64,000 nucleotides of DNA from Geminicoccaceae bacterium (lineage in GTDB: Bacteria > Pseudomonadota > Alphaproteobacteria > Geminicoccales > Geminicoccaceae), in contig AP024683.1 of NCBI GenBank assembly GCA_025999455.1, positions 689,501-753,500 of the forward strand, read 5' to 3'. The position numbers were made by a program, and so were the translations under genes. Below, in pieces: positions 25,916-34,482 of this stretch (the stretch's first letter is position 1; every line of letters begins with the position of its first letter). Below the pieces are notes generated by a model. That model searched no databases, was not told the origin of the DNA, and saw only the letters and a list, made by a program, of their open reading frames with translations.

Positions 25916-25958
25916 GCGGGAACCTCCACGACCCGCACGGTGACGCAGGAGCCGGTCC

Positions 25959-26234
25959 TCATGGGATCGACGGTACGGCCGCGATCCGGCCGAAGAGGCT
26001 CACGGTGAAGCTGCGCAGCACCTCGAGCGTCCAGGGCATGGCGACGACGAGCGCGAGCGCCACACCCAAGAGCTTCGGCACGAAGGCGACGGTCGCTTCC
26101 TGGACTTGCGTCAAGGCCTGGAGGATCGCGATGCCGAGGCCGAGCACGAGCGCACAGGCCATGCTCGGCGCGCCTACGAGCATCGTGACCCAGATCGCCT
26201 CACGGCCGATGTCGAGGATCTGGTCGGGGCTCAA
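25959..26234 (-). CDS. fliQ: Flagellar export apparatus protein FliQ
   Basis: The 91-residue protein has two membrane helices separated by the conserved loop LTQVQEATVAFVPK, and opens MSPDQILDIGREAIWV. It assembles with FliP and FliR to form the export pore. fliP is not in this window. Length and helix layout match the family. Confidence 0.95.
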   Translation of the reverse strand: MSPDQILDIGREAIWVTMLVGAPSMACALVLGLGIAILQALTQVQEATVAFVPKLLGVALALVVAMPWTLEVLRSFTVSLFGRIAAVPSIP

Positions 26235-26246
26235 GACGCGCTCCGC

Positions 26247-26561
26247 TCAGACCGGCATCCGCATGATCTCTTGGTAAGCGGCGATCACCCGGTCGCGGAC
26301 CGCGGTGAACTTCTGCAGCGAAAGCTCCGCCGCACTCACGGCTTCCACGACCTCCTGGACGCTCGCTTTGCCGAGAAGGCCGGCGACCGCGGTCGATTCG
26401 CTTCGCGCGAGCGCACCCACCGTCGCGGCGAGTTGTTCGCGGACGAGCTCGGCGAAGCCGATGTCGCCACCGGCCGGGCCGTCGGCCGGCGCGAGGGTCG
26501 CCCGACCCCGCGCGACGGCGGCCGTGTAGGCCTCGAGCGCCTGTCCGAGTGTCGCTTTCAT
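26247..26561 (-). CDS. fliE: Flagellar hook-basal body protein FliE
   Basis: The 104-residue protein is the adaptor between MS-ring and rod. The C-terminal part carries family marks: VVEAVSAAELSLQKFTAVRDRVIAAYQEIMRM-type helix, seen here as SLQKFTAVRDRVI and AYQEIMRMPV. The N-terminal 40 residues are variable. It lies 12 bases ahead of fliQ and 31 after flgC. Confidence 0.9.
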   Translation of the reverse strand: MKATLGQALEAYTAAVARGRATLAPADGPAGGDIGFAELVREQLAATVGALARSESTAVAGLLGKASVQEVVEAVSAAELSLQKFTAVRDRVIAAYQEIMRMPV

Positions 26562-26592
26562 GGCTGGATCTCCGAACGTTCACGCGGTTCGA

Positions 26593-27000
26593 TCACCGCA
26601 AGATGTCCAAGGTCCGCTGAACCATCGTCCGGGCCATTTGCATCGCGTTCAGATTGGCTTCGTAGGACCGCTGCGCCTCGCGCATGTCCATGAGCTCGAT
26701 CAGCGGGTTGACGTTGGGGAACCGGACGTAGCCGGCGGCGTCGGCCGCCGGATGGCCGGGCATGTAGCGCAGGGGCAACTCGCGTCGGTCGACCGTCCAC
26801 CGCCGGACCGTGGCGACGAGGGCGCCGGTTTCGCGGTCGCGGCGTGCCGCGACTTCCAAAAGCTTGCGCCGGTAGGGCTCGCCGTCGGGCGTGCGGGCGG
26901 TCGACTCGGCGTTCGCGAGGTTCTCCGCGACGACCCGCAATCGCGCCGCCTGCAGCTTCATTCCGGCGCTCGCGACGCGCATGGCGACATCGAGGTCCAT
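26593..27000 (-). CDS. flgC: Flagellar proximal rod protein FlgC
   Basis: The 135-residue rod protein shows the N-terminal [21 protein letters not shown] and the C-terminal [21 protein letters not shown], which form the rod coiled coil. YVRFPNVNP is characteristic of FlgC. It follows flgB with a 34-base gap. Length matches the family. Confidence 0.95.
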   Translation of the reverse strand: MDLDVAMRVASAGMKLQAARLRVVAENLANAESTARTPDGEPYRRKLLEVAARRDRETGALVATVRRWTVDRRELPLRYMPGHPAADAAGYVRFPNVNPLIELMDMREAQRSYEANLNAMQMARTMVQRTLDILR

Positions 27001-27034
27001 GGTTCCGTCGTCCTCCTACAGGAGCGAATTCGGC

Positions 27035-27448
27035 TCAGGCGGCCGAGGTGCCGAGCGCGGTTCGCAGCATCGCCACGTGCCGGGTGTAGAGGCTCGTCGC
27101 GAGCTGGTGGTCGAGCTGGGTTCGCGCGAGCTTTTCCATCTGCTCCTCGAGCACGACCGCGTTCCCCGACGGTGCCACCTCCCACGAGCCCGTGCGGCGG
27201 CCGCGCGGTTCGTCGGCGCGCGGCACCGTCGTTCCGGGCAGATGCGCCGGCATCGTCCGGGCGAGGGTCGGGGCATCCGGCGGCCGCAGCGCGGCGAACG
27301 TGCGGTCGAAGGGAACGAGGTCGCTCGGCCGAAATCCCGGCGTGTCGGCGTTCGCGACGTTCTGCGCGAGCACGCCTTGGCGGGCGGCGAGCCAAGCCGT
27401 CTTCCGCGACAGCAAGGCGAAGAGCAGCGAATGGACTGGGGCGCTCAC
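27035..27448 (-). CDS. flgB: Flagellar proximal rod protein FlgB
   Basis: The 137-residue rod protein has the conserved N-terminal [19 protein letters not shown] and the C-terminal [20 protein letters not shown] choose GTG 27448 because GGAGGAG lies five to six bases ahead; upstream in-frame starts lack a ribosome site and would add an Arg-rich tail atypical of FlgB. It is the first gene of the minus-strand flagellar block, divergent from csrA. A CtrA-like box lies about 60 bases upstream. Confidence 0.92.
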   Translation of the reverse strand: MSAPVHSLLFALLSRKTAWLAARQGVLAQNVANADTPGFRPSDLVPFDRTFAALRPPDAPTLARTMPAHLPGTTVPRADEPRGRRTGSWEVAPSGNAVVLEEQMEKLARTQLDHQLATSLYTRHVAMLRTALGTSAA

Positions 27449-27506
27449 GGGCTCCTCCGCGGTCCGGCGCCGTGCCGGGGCGGTTGCCAAGCTAGGCGCG
27501 GAACGG

Positions 27507-27521
27507 TTAACAGATCCTCAA
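27507..27521 (-). promoter_or_regulatory. CtrA-like box upstream of flgB
   Basis: The plus strand reads TTAA, seven bases, TCAA (TTGA-N7-TTAA on the coding strand of flgB). This differs at one base from the CtrA consensus TTAA-N7-TTAA. A CTAGCT that could be a -10 lies at 27495-27490, placing the box over the -35 region. CtrA control of flagellar operons is well known in alphaproteobacteria; binding here is inference. Confidence 0.4.
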
Positions 27522-27575
27522 CGACTTCGGCCCTAATCTCGTCTCAGGCGACGACGCGGCGGAGGGTCGGTCGGT

Positions 27576-27824
27576 ATGCTCTACCTCACTCGGCGTCAGG
27601 GCGAGGCGGTGATCATCAACAACGAGATCGCGGTCCGCGTGGTCGAACTGCGCGGCCGCTACGTGAAGCTCGGCTTCAGCTTTCCGCCCGGGGCCTCGGT
27701 CTTGCGCGAAGAAGTGTTCGTGCAGATCCGCGCCGCGAACGAGGCGGCCTCGCGTTCGGCCGCGGCGCTCGGGTCCTGGGACGAGGCGGGGTCGGCGGAC
27801 GAATCCGCCGGAACGGCGCGGTGA
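27576..27824 (+). CDS. csrA: Carbon storage regulator CsrA
   Basis: The 82-residue RNA-binding regulator begins [16 protein letters not shown], with the RNA-contacting LTRR segment and the C-terminal LREEVFVQI strand-helix intact. Bases GGAGGG precede ATG 27576. The tail after about residue 55 is longer and Ala/Ser-rich compared with the 61-residue E. coli protein. CsrA commonly tunes flagellin or carbon-flux mRNAs. It is divergent from the flagellar block, and its stop overlaps the purE start as GTGA. Confidence 0.95.
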   Translation: MLYLTRRQGEAVIINNEIAVRVVELRGRYVKLGFSFPPGASVLREEVFVQIRAANEAASRSAAALGSWDEAGSADESAGTAR

Positions 27825-28330
27825 GCGGTTCGCCGCCGCTCGTCGCGGTCGTCATGGGCAGCCGCTCCGATTGGTCGACGATGCGGCACGCCGCGGCGGT
27901 CCTCGAGGAGCTCCAGGTGCCACATCTCGTTCGGATCGTCTCGGCGCACCGCACGCCCGAGCGGCTGTTCGAGTTCGCCCGCTCGGCCGTCGCCCGAGGC
28001 CTCAAGGTGATCGTCGCGGGAGCCGGTGGGGCGGCGCATCTGCCGGGCATGATCGCCGCACTCACGCCGCTGCCGGTCCTGGGCGTCCCGGTGGCGAGCC
28101 GCGCGCTCAACGGCCTCGACAGCTTGCTCTCGATCGTCCAGATGCCGGCCGGCGTACCCGTCGGCACGCTCGCCATCGGCGAAGCCGGGGCGACGAACGC
28201 CGGCCTGCTCGCCGCCGCCATCCTCGCCTCGAGCGATCCCGCCCTCGCCGAGCGACTCGTCGCCTGGCGCGCGCGGGCCACGGCATCGGTCGGCGAGCAC
28301 CCGGAAGAGCCCTCGCCGGAGGCGCGATGA
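27821..28330 (+). CDS. purE: N5-carboxyaminoimidazole ribonucleotide mutase
   Basis: The 169-residue class I PurE moves the carboxyl group from N5-CAIR to C4 in purine synthesis. [34 protein letters not shown], and the GVPV...[11 protein letters not shown] region match the family. The start GTG 27821 overlaps csrA by four bases, and its stop overlaps purK by four bases. This is an unusual csrA-purE-purK arrangement. The C-terminal Glu/Pro/Ala tail is variable. Confidence 0.95.
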   Translation: MSGSPPLVAVVMGSRSDWSTMRHAAAVLEELQVPHLVRIVSAHRTPERLFEFARSAVARGLKVIVAGAGGAAHLPGMIAALTPLPVLGVPVASRALNGLDSLLSIVQMPAGVPVGTLAIGEAGATNAGLLAAAILASSDPALAERLVAWRARATASVGEHPEEPSPEAR

Positions 28331-29406
28331 TCGCACCCGGCGCGACGATCGGGATCCTGGGCGGCGGTCAGCTCGGTCGGATGACGGCCCTCGCCGCGGC
28401 ACGGCTCGGCTACGCCTGTCACGTCTTCGCCCCCGAGGCCGACAGTCCGGCCTTCGCCGTGGCGCGTCACACCTGCGCGTCCTGGGCGGATCGCGCCGCC
28501 CTCGCGGACTTCGCGGCTGCCGTGGCGGTCGTGACGCTCGAGTTCGAGAACGTCCCGGTCGACGTCCTCGACTTCCTCGCCGGTCGTGTGCAGGTGCGAC
28601 CGAATGCCGCAGTCTTGGCGGTGACGCAAGATCGCCTCGCCGAGAAGCGGTTCCTCGAAAGTCGCGGCTTTCCCGTGGCTCCCTTCCGCGAAGTTCGTAG
28701 CCCCGAAGAGGCCGCCTCGGCGCTGGTCGAACTGGGTGGCCGCGGTGTCCTCAAAACGACCCGGTTCGGCTACGACGGCCGAGGCCAGCGGATCGTCGCG
28801 AGCCCGGAGGAGGCGGTCGCGGCCTTCGCAGCCCTCGGCCCCGGCACCAAGGTCCTCGAAGTGTTCGTGACGTTCGAGCGGGAGATCTCGGTCGTCACCG
28901 CACGCCGGGCCGATGGCACGCGGGCGAGCTTCCCGGCGGTCGAGAACCGTCACGAGCACCACATCCTACGAACAACGATCGCGCCGGCTCCGATCCCCCC
29001 GGCACTCGCGCAGGAGGCCGTGGCGCTGGCCGAGGGGGTCGCCGAAGCGCTCGGTGTCGTCGGGCTCTTGGCCGCCGAGATGTTCGTGACGGGCGAAGGG
29101 CGGCTGCTCGTCAACGAGCTCGCGCCGCGGCCGCACAATTCCGGCCACTGGACGATCGACGCCTGCCCCGTGAGCCAGTTCGAGCAACTCGTCCGGGCCG
29201 TCTGCGACCTACCGCTCGGCGATCCCACGCCCTTCGCCGCCGCGGTCATGGAAAATCTCTTGGGCGACGAGGTCGCCGCGTGGCCGCGCCTGTTGGCCGA
29301 GCCGGGCGCCCGGCTGCACCTCTACGGCAAGCGGGAGGTGCGGCCCGGGCGGAAGATGGGCCACGTGACCCGGCTGTTCCCGACCCTCGACGGCATCAAG
29401 CGATGA
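28327..29406 (+). CDS. purK: N5-carboxyaminoimidazole ribonucleotide synthase
   Basis: The 359-residue ATP-grasp enzyme makes N5-CAIR from AIR, bicarbonate and ATP, supplying Pur[12 protein letters not shown] opens the N-terminal domain; [36 protein letters not shown] and [18 protein letters not shown] are diagnostic. ATG 28327 overlaps purE (ATGA). Its last 11 bases overlap the end of the convergent ydcH-like gene. Confidence 0.96.
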   Translation: MIAPGATIGILGGGQLGRMTALAAARLGYACHVFAPEADSPAFAVARHTCASWADRAALADFAAAVAVVTLEFENVPVDVLDFLAGRVQVRPNAAVLAVTQDRLAEKRFLESRGFPVAPFREVRSPEEAASALVELGGRGVLKTTRFGYDGRGQRIVASPEEAVAAFAALGPGTKVLEVFVTFEREISVVTARRADGTRASFPAVENRHEHHILRTTIAPAPIPPALAQEAVALAEGVAEALGVVGLLAAEMFVTGEGRLLVNELAPRPHNSGHWTIDACPVSQFEQLVRAVCDLPLGDPTPFAAAVMENLLGDEVAAWPRLLAEPGARLHLYGKREVRPGRKMGHVTRLFPTLDGIKR

Positions 29407-29605
29407 TGTCGGGCAGCCGCTGCCGCTCCAGGAAGGCGATCCGATCCTTGAGGGCGAGCTTCTGCTTCTTCAGCCGCTGGAGTTCCAACGCGTCGGAGAA
29501 TCCCTCGGCGATCAGTTGGCGGATCCGATCGTCGAGTGCCCGGTGGGCCGCTTTGAGGGTCGCGAGCCGGGTGTCGATGTCGGTGGCGGTGCCGTGCTCG
29601 CCCAT
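29396..29605 (-). CDS. YdcH-family (DUF465) small coiled-coil protein
   Basis: The 69-residue acidic/basic helical protein has the YdcH pattern: LATLKAAHRALDDRI followed by LQRLKKQKLALKDRIAFLER. Function is unknown for the family. I use ATG 29605; an in-frame GTG at 29644 would add 13 residues without a clear ribosome site. It converges on purK with 11 bases overlap and is divergent from pfkA. A second family member lies on the other side of pfkA. Confidence 0.8.
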   Translation of the reverse strand: MGEHGTATDIDTRLATLKAAHRALDDRIRQLIAEGFSDALELQRLKKQKLALKDRIAFLERQRLPDIIA

Positions 29606-29707
29606 GCCTGTCGCTTCCAACGCGAGACGATCTACGGGTAGCACGTTTTCGACGCGCCTTCAGCCCCGGCGTCTGCGGCCTGCGCGGGGTGACGACGGAG
29701 GAGAGCG

Positions 29708-30778
29708 ATGCGGATCGGTTTGCTGACCTCCGGAGGCGACTGCGCCGGGCTCAACGCGGTGATCCGCGCCGTCACGCTGCGCGCCGTGCTGGGCTACGGG
29801 TTCGAAGTCTGGGGGATCCGCGAGGCGACCCACGGGCTCTTGAAGCGACCGGTGGCCGCCGAGCGGCTGACCCCGGACAGCGTGAAAGGCATCCTTCACC
29901 TGGGTGGTACGATCCTCGGCACCACCAACCGCGGGAACCCGTTCGCTTACCCGTCGCTGGACGGGGTGCCGGTCGACCGGTCCGACGAGATCGTCGCGGG
30001 CTATCACGAACTCGGCCTCGACGCGCTCATCGGGGTGGGCGGCGACGGTAGTCTCGCGATCCTCCGCCGTCTCGCCCAGAAGGGCGGTTGGAACCTGGTC
30101 GGTATCCCGAAGACGATCGACAACGATCTGGGCCACACCGAACGGTCGGTCGGTTTCTCGACGGCGGTCGACATCGCCACCGAAGCCGTCGATCGGCTCC
30201 ACGTCACCGCCGCGAGCCACAATCGGGTCATGGTGCTCGAAGTCATGGGCCGGGATGCGGGCCACATCGCCCTGCACGCGGGGATCGCCGGCGGCGCCGA
30301 CGTGATCCTCATCCCCGAGATCCCCTACGACATCGAGAAGGTGTGCGCCAAGATCGAGGCGCGGCGGGCGAGCGGGCGGAATTTCAGCCTCGTGGTCGTG
30401 GCCGAATCCGTTCGTGCCGTCGACGGTGAGGTGCAAACCTACACCGATGCGCACGGCCAATCCCGCTACGGCGGGATCGGGCGGGTCATCGCCGAAGCGA
30501 TCGCCCGGCGAACCGGCGCCGAAAGTCGGGTCACCGTCCTCGGCCACGTGCAGCGGGGTGGCTCGCCGGTCGCTCTCGATCGCGTCCTCGCCGCCGCGTT
30601 CGGCGTGCACGCGGTCGACCTCGTCGCCCAGCGCCGCTTCGACCGGGTCGTCGGCTGGCAGAACCGCAGGGTGGTCGACCTGCCGCTCGCCGAGGCCTGT
30701 GCGGCCTTCAAGGCCGTCGACCCGCACGATCCCCTGGTCTGGACCGCCCGCGGGCTCGGCATTTCCTTCGGCGACTGA
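29708..30778 (+). CDS. pfkA: 6-phosphofructokinase (ATP-type, mixed group III signature)
   Basis: The 356-residue enzyme phosphorylates fructose-6-phosphate. The active-site blocks TSGGDCAGLNAVIR, GVGGDGSL, PKTIDNDLGHTERSVGF and MGRDAGHIA are present. Gly114 in GGDG favours ATP, while Lys135 in PKTIDND is the residue usual in pyrophosphate enzymes. This mix is known in group III ATP-dependent PFKs such as that of Streptomyces, so ATP is the likelier donor. The gene is flanked by two ydcH-like genes. Confidence 0.92.
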   Translation: MRIGLLTSGGDCAGLNAVIRAVTLRAVLGYGFEVWGIREATHGLLKRPVAAERLTPDSVKGILHLGGTILGTTNRGNPFAYPSLDGVPVDRSDEIVAGYHELGLDALIGVGGDGSLAILRRLAQKGGWNLVGIPKTIDNDLGHTERSVGFSTAVDIATEAVDRLHVTAASHNRVMVLEVMGRDAGHIALHAGIAGGADVILIPEIPYDIEKVCAKIEARRASGRNFSLVVVAESVRAVDGEVQTYTDAHGQSRYGGIGRVIAEAIARRTGAESRVTVLGHVQRGGSPVALDRVLAAAFGVHAVDLVAQRRFDRVVGWQNRRVVDLPLAEACAAFKAVDPHDPLVWTARGLGISFGD

Positions 30779-30883
30779 CGCCGAGCCGGATCGACCCCCT
30801 GGGCATCGAGCGGCGGCCCGAAGCTCGGCCCACGAAGGCGCGCGGCTACGCCTACTTGTCGCGAGGGTTTAGCCGTCCGCGGC

Positions 30884-30909
30884 AGAAAGCTACTCCCCGG
30901 CTTTCTTTC
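30884..30909 (+). terminator. Possible terminator after pfkA
   Basis: AGAAAGC (30884-30890) pairs with GCTTTCT (30900-30906) around a nine-base loop, followed by a T/C-rich run. The 7-bp AT-containing stem is modest, so this is tentative. Confidence 0.35.
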
Positions 30910-30912
30910 CCT

Positions 30913-30941
30913 CTGGCGAGCCGTCGGTCGGATCACTAAAC
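30913..30941 (+). promoter_or_regulatory. Possible promoter of the second ydcH-like gene
   Basis: CTGGCG at 30913-30918 and CTAAAC at 30936-30941 are 17 bases apart, resembling other likely promoters in this window (for example the tRNA-Glu one, which also has CTAAAC). Confidence 0.35.
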
Positions 30942-30978
30942 TGCCACATTGTAGGGTCAGCCGGGAGGTAGTGCGACC

Positions 30979-31176
30979 ATGCCCATGCAGGAGCATGTCG
31001 AGAGCCTGCGCTCCAAGCACGCGCGCCTGGAACAGCTCATCGAAGAGGAGCTGCACCGACCGCTCCCCGATCAAGGCGTGATTTCCCGCCTGAAGAAAGA
31101 GAAACTCAGGATCAAGGAGCAGATCGAGCGGATCCGCGGCGCGAGTGACCGGTCCGACCCGGTTCCGACGCACTGA
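30979..31176 (+). CDS. Second YdcH-family (DUF465) small coiled-coil protein
   Basis: This 65-residue protein has the same helix pattern as the gene at 29396-29605: VESLRSKHARLEQLIEEEL, then VISRLKKEKLRIKEQIERI. GGGAGG lies about ten bases before ATG 30979. Function is unknown. It probably has its own promoter just upstream. A hairpin separates it from the convergent FAH-family gene. Confidence 0.82.
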   Translation: MPMQEHVESLRSKHARLEQLIEEELHRPLPDQGVISRLKKEKLRIKEQIERIRGASDRSDPVPTH

Positions 31177-31182
31177 TCGAGC

Positions 31183-31202
31183 GGGGCCGGATCACCGGCC
31201 CC
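31183..31202. terminator. Hairpin between convergent genes, likely bidirectional terminator
   Basis: A perfect 8-bp GC stem (GGGGCCGG with CCGGCCCC) around a four-base loop sits midway between two convergent stop codons. Neither side has a T-run, so termination strength is uncertain. Confidence 0.4.
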
Positions 31203-31211
31203 GATCTCCAT

Positions 31212-32396
31212 TCAACGCGGGCCCAACAGGCCTCGCGCCGCCAAGTTGCGCATCAACGCCCCGGTACCGAAGGTCCAGGGCTCCGCTCGATCGCTCGTCG
31301 TCACCCGGTTGACGAGCGTCCCGAACCGCTCCGATCGGATCGCCACGACGTCACCGATCTCGTGGGTGAAGCCCATGCCCGGCGCCCGCCGGTCCTTAGT
31401 CGGCGCGAACATCGTCCCACAGAAGAGAAGCGCCCCGTCCGGATAGCGGTGATGCGGGCCCACGAGCTGGGCCACGAGTTCCGTCGGATCGCGGCTGATC
31501 TCGCGCATCGAGCTCCGCCCCTCGAGGCGGAAGCCGTCGGGCCCCTCGATTTCCATGACGAGCTCCGCCGACCGGACGGCGTCGAGATCGAAATCGTCGT
31601 CGAGGAGCCGGATGAAGGGGCCGATCGCGCACGAAGCGTTGTTGTCCTTCGCCTTGCCGAGGAGGAGTGCGCTGCGACCTTCGAAATCGCGCAAATTGAC
31701 GTCGTTGCCGAGTGTGGCGCCGACGATCTCGCCACGCGAGTTCACGACGAGCACGACCTCGGGTTCGGGATTGTTCCAGGTCGAGGCCGGGTGAATGCCG
31801 ACTTCGGCACCGTGACCCACGGCCGACATGGGCTGAGCCTTGGTGAAGATTTCGGCGTCGGGCCCGATCCCGACCTCGAGATATTGCGACCACAGACCTT
31901 CGGCCAAGAGATGTTCCTTGACCCGCGCCGCTTCGGGTGAGCCCGGCCGCACGTCGCGCAGCGAACCGCCGATCGCCGCCTCGAGCCGGGTGCGGATGGC
32001 CTCCGCGCGGCTCGCATCGCCTCGAGCCCGCTCCTCGATGACGCGTTCCAACATGCTGCGCACGAAGGTGACGCCGGCCGCCTTGAGCGCCTGCAGATCG
32101 GCGGGCGCCAACAGCCAAGGCGCCTGCGCTCGCCGCCGATCGAACCGGGAATTCGCGAGGATTTCGGCGAGCGCGCCGAGCCGCCGCGCCGGGGCCTCGC
32201 GGACGATCTCCAGCCGATCGGGTCGTTCGAGGAGGAAGCTCACGGTCGGCACGATCGGCGTCAGATCGAAGAGCTCGCCGCCCCTCACGGCGACGACGGC
32301 CGGCCCCTCCGCGTCCGGCAGCCAGACCCGCCCCACCAACGTCGCCGCCTGCGCGTCGACCGGCAAGGTGGCTTCGACCTCGAGATGGCGATCCAT
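31212..32396 (-). CDS. Fumarylacetoacetate hydrolase-family protein
   Basis: The 394-residue protein has the FAH fold C-terminal domain with metal-binding style motifs NNPEPEVVLVV and LGNDVNLRDFEGRSALLLGKAKDN, and LFCGTMFAPT near the end. The N-terminal 130 residues form a separate helical region, as in longer FAH members of sugar-acid pathways. The exact reaction (hydrolase, dehydratase or decarboxylase) cannot be told. ATG 32396 starts it; the gene converges on the second ydcH-like gene. Confidence 0.8.
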   Translation of the reverse strand: MDRHLEVEATLPVDAQAATLVGRVWLPDAEGPAVVAVRGGELFDLTPIVPTVSFLLERPDRLEIVREAPARRLGALAEILANSRFDRRRAQAPWLLAPADLQALKAAGVTFVRSMLERVIEERARGDASRAEAIRTRLEAAIGGSLRDVRPGSPEAARVKEHLLAEGLWSQYLEVGIGPDAEIFTKAQPMSAVGHGAEVGIHPASTWNNPEPEVVLVVNSRGEIVGATLGNDVNLRDFEGRSALLLGKAKDNNASCAIGPFIRLLDDDFDLDAVRSAELVMEIEGPDGFRLEGRSSMREISRDPTELVAQLVGPHHRYPDGALLFCGTMFAPTKDRRAPGMGFTHEIGDVVAIRSERFGTLVNRVTTSDRAEPWTFGTGALMRNLAARGLLGPR

Positions 32397-32481
32397 GTGG
32401 CGTCTCCCCCGGGCTTGCCTGGCGCGGCATAGCTAAGCCGCGGCGCACGAGGCGCCTAGAGGCAGCCGGCGAGGAGAGGCC

Positions 32482-32805
32482 ATGCCGATCGACATCACCG
32501 CCTTCGAGAACGCGCTCGCTTCGGACGTCCCGCCCGCGGGGCTCGAGCCGCCGCTGCTCGCGCTCTGGCACGGGTTGAAGGGTGCGTGGGAAGAGGCGCA
32601 CGCGATCGTTCAGGCGGGCGAGGGGGATCCCGCCTGCGACTGGGTGCACGCTTGGCTGCACCGGATCGAGGGCGACCACGCCAACGCCGCCTACTGGTAC
32701 CGGCGGGCCGGCCGTTCGCCGGGAAAGGGCTCGTTCGAAAGCGAAGGCCGCTCGATCGCCGCGAGCCTACTCGCCGGCCGCTCTGCCGGCGGACGCTCGA
32801 CCTGA
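32482..32805 (+). CDS. Small conserved-looking protein, unknown function
   Basis: The 107-residue soluble protein starts at ATG 32482 after GGAGAGG. It is helical with several Trp and His (LLALWHGLKGAWEEAH, CDWVHAWLHRIEGDH, AAYWYRRAGR). The last block looks like one Sel1/TPR-type helix pair. No catalytic pattern is visible. It is divergent from the FAH-family gene and converges on the second acyl-CoA synthetase. I make no functional claim. Confidence 0.65.
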   Translation: MPIDITAFENALASDVPPAGLEPPLLALWHGLKGAWEEAHAIVQAGEGDPACDWVHAWLHRIEGDHANAAYWYRRAGRSPGKGSFESEGRSIAASLLAGRSAGGRST

Positions 32806-32835
32806 AGGACCGGTCGGTCGACCGAGGCGCGGCGC

Positions 32836-34482
32836 TCAGAGCGTCTTCGCCCGCTCGCGCAACAGGAACTTCTGGATCTTGCCGGTCGAGGTCTTCGGCA
32901 GGGGACCGAAGACGATCGTCCGCGGCACCTTGTAGTGGGCGATCTCGTTGCGGCAATGGGCGATGAGATCTTCGGCCGTGGTGGTCGAGCCTTCTTTGAG
33001 GGCCACGAACGCGCAGACCGACTCGCCCCACTTCTCGTCGGGCTTGGCGACGACCGCCGCCTCGAGGACGTCGGGATGCCGGTAAAGGGCGCTCTCGACT
33101 TCGATCGAGGAGACGTTTTCGCCGCCCGTGATGATGATGTCCTTCGAGCGATCCTTGATCTCGAGGTAACCGTCGGGGTGGACCACCGCGAGGTCACCCG
33201 AGTGGAACCAGCCGCCGGCCAGCGCTTCCTGCGTGGCGGTCGGGTTCTTCAGATAGCCGCGCATGACGATGTTGCCGCGGAACATGACCTCACCGAGCGT
33301 CGTGCCGTCGCGGGGGACGGGCCGGAGCGTCGTCGGGTCGAGCACGTCGAGTTCTTCGAGGACGGGGTAGCGCACACCCTGCCGGGCGAGCCGTTCGGCA
33401 CGGGTGCGCGGATCGAGCTGCTCCCAGGCCGGCTGCGGCTCGCACACGACGGCCGGGCCGTAGACCTCGGTGAGGCCGTAGACGTGGGTCACCTCGATGC
33501 CGAGCGCCGCCATCCGCTCGAGGACCGCGGCCGGCGGTGCCGCGGCCGCCGTCATCATGTGCACTTTCTGGGAGAAGGGGCGGCGTGCCTCGGGCGGCGC
33601 GTTGACGATCATCCCCATGACGATCGGTGCGCCGCAGAGATGCGTGACGCCGTGCTCGGCGAAGGCGCGATAGATCGTCTCCGAGCTCACCTTGCGCAGG
33701 CACACGTGGACGCCGGCCTGGAGCGTCACGGTCCAGGGGAAGCACCAGCCGTTGCAGTGGAACATCGGCAGCGTCCACAGATAAACGGGTGCCTTCGGCA
33801 GGCTCCAGACCAGGATGTTGCCGATCGCGTTCAGATACGCGCCGCGATGGTGGTAGACGACGCCCTTCGGATTGCCGGTCGTGCCGGAGGTGTAATTGAG
33901 CGCGATCGCCTGCCACTCGTCCTCGGGCAGAAGAGGCGTGAACGAAGGATCGCCCTCGGCGAGCAGGGCTTCGTAATCGAGACTGCCCAGTCGCTTTCCG
34001 CCCGGGCCCTCGGGATCGTGGATGTCGACCACGAGCGGCTTGCGCGCCGAGCGGGCCAGGGCCTCTTCGACGACCGGGGCGTACTCGGTGTCGGTGAGCA
34101 GCACCTGAGCTTCGCCGTGCTCGAGGATGAAGGCGATCGTGCCCGGATCGAGCCGGGTGTTGAGCGCGTTGAGGACCGCACCGGCCATCGGTACGCCGAA
34201 ATGCGCCTCGAGCAGGGCGGGGATGTTGGGCGCCATCACCGCCACCGTCTGCCCGGGACGCACGCCGCGGCGGACCAAGGCCGAAGCCAGCCGGCGGCAA
34301 CGCTCCCGGAGTGTGCGGTAATCCATCCGCAGGTTGCCGTGGACGACCGCGAGCGTGTCGGGGCGGACGTCCGCGGTCCGCTCGAGGAAGAGGATCGGAG
34401 TCAACGGCGCGTGGTTGGCCTCGCAGCGGTCGAGGCCCGTGGCGAAGATGCCCTCCTCGGCGTAGCGGTTCGCTGCGGCCAT
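32836..34482 (-). CDS. Second acyl-CoA synthetase (AMP-dependent)
   Basis: The 548-residue ANL enzyme has YTSGTTGNPKGV, YGLTEVYGP, GWFHSGDLA, KDRSKDIIITGGENV and PKTSTGKIQK, so both half-reactions should work. It is strongly similar along its length to the enzyme at 19428-21092, sharing blocks such as LPMFHCNGW and GVVYHHRGA. Acyl substrate is unknown. ATG 34482 follows GGGAGG by four bases. It sits alone between a small unknown gene and manC. Confidence 0.93.
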   Translation of the reverse strand: MAAANRYAEEGIFATGLDRCEANHAPLTPILFLERTADVRPDTLAVVHGNLRMDYRTLRERCRRLASALVRRGVRPGQTVAVMAPNIPALLEAHFGVPMAGAVLNALNTRLDPGTIAFILEHGEAQVLLTDTEYAPVVEEALARSARKPLVVDIHDPEGPGGKRLGSLDYEALLAEGDPSFTPLLPEDEWQAIALNYTSGTTGNPKGVVYHHRGAYLNAIGNILVWSLPKAPVYLWTLPMFHCNGWCFPWTVTLQAGVHVCLRKVSSETIYRAFAEHGVTHLCGAPIVMGMIVNAPPEARRPFSQKVHMMTAAAAPPAAVLERMAALGIEVTHVYGLTEVYGPAVVCEPQPAWEQLDPRTRAERLARQGVRYPVLEELDVLDPTTLRPVPRDGTTLGEVMFRGNIVMRGYLKNPTATQEALAGGWFHSGDLAVVHPDGYLEIKDRSKDIIITGGENVSSIEVESALYRHPDVLEAAVVAKPDEKWGESVCAFVALKEGSTTTAEDLIAHCRNEIAHYKVPRTIVFGPLPKTSTGKIQKFLLRERAKTL

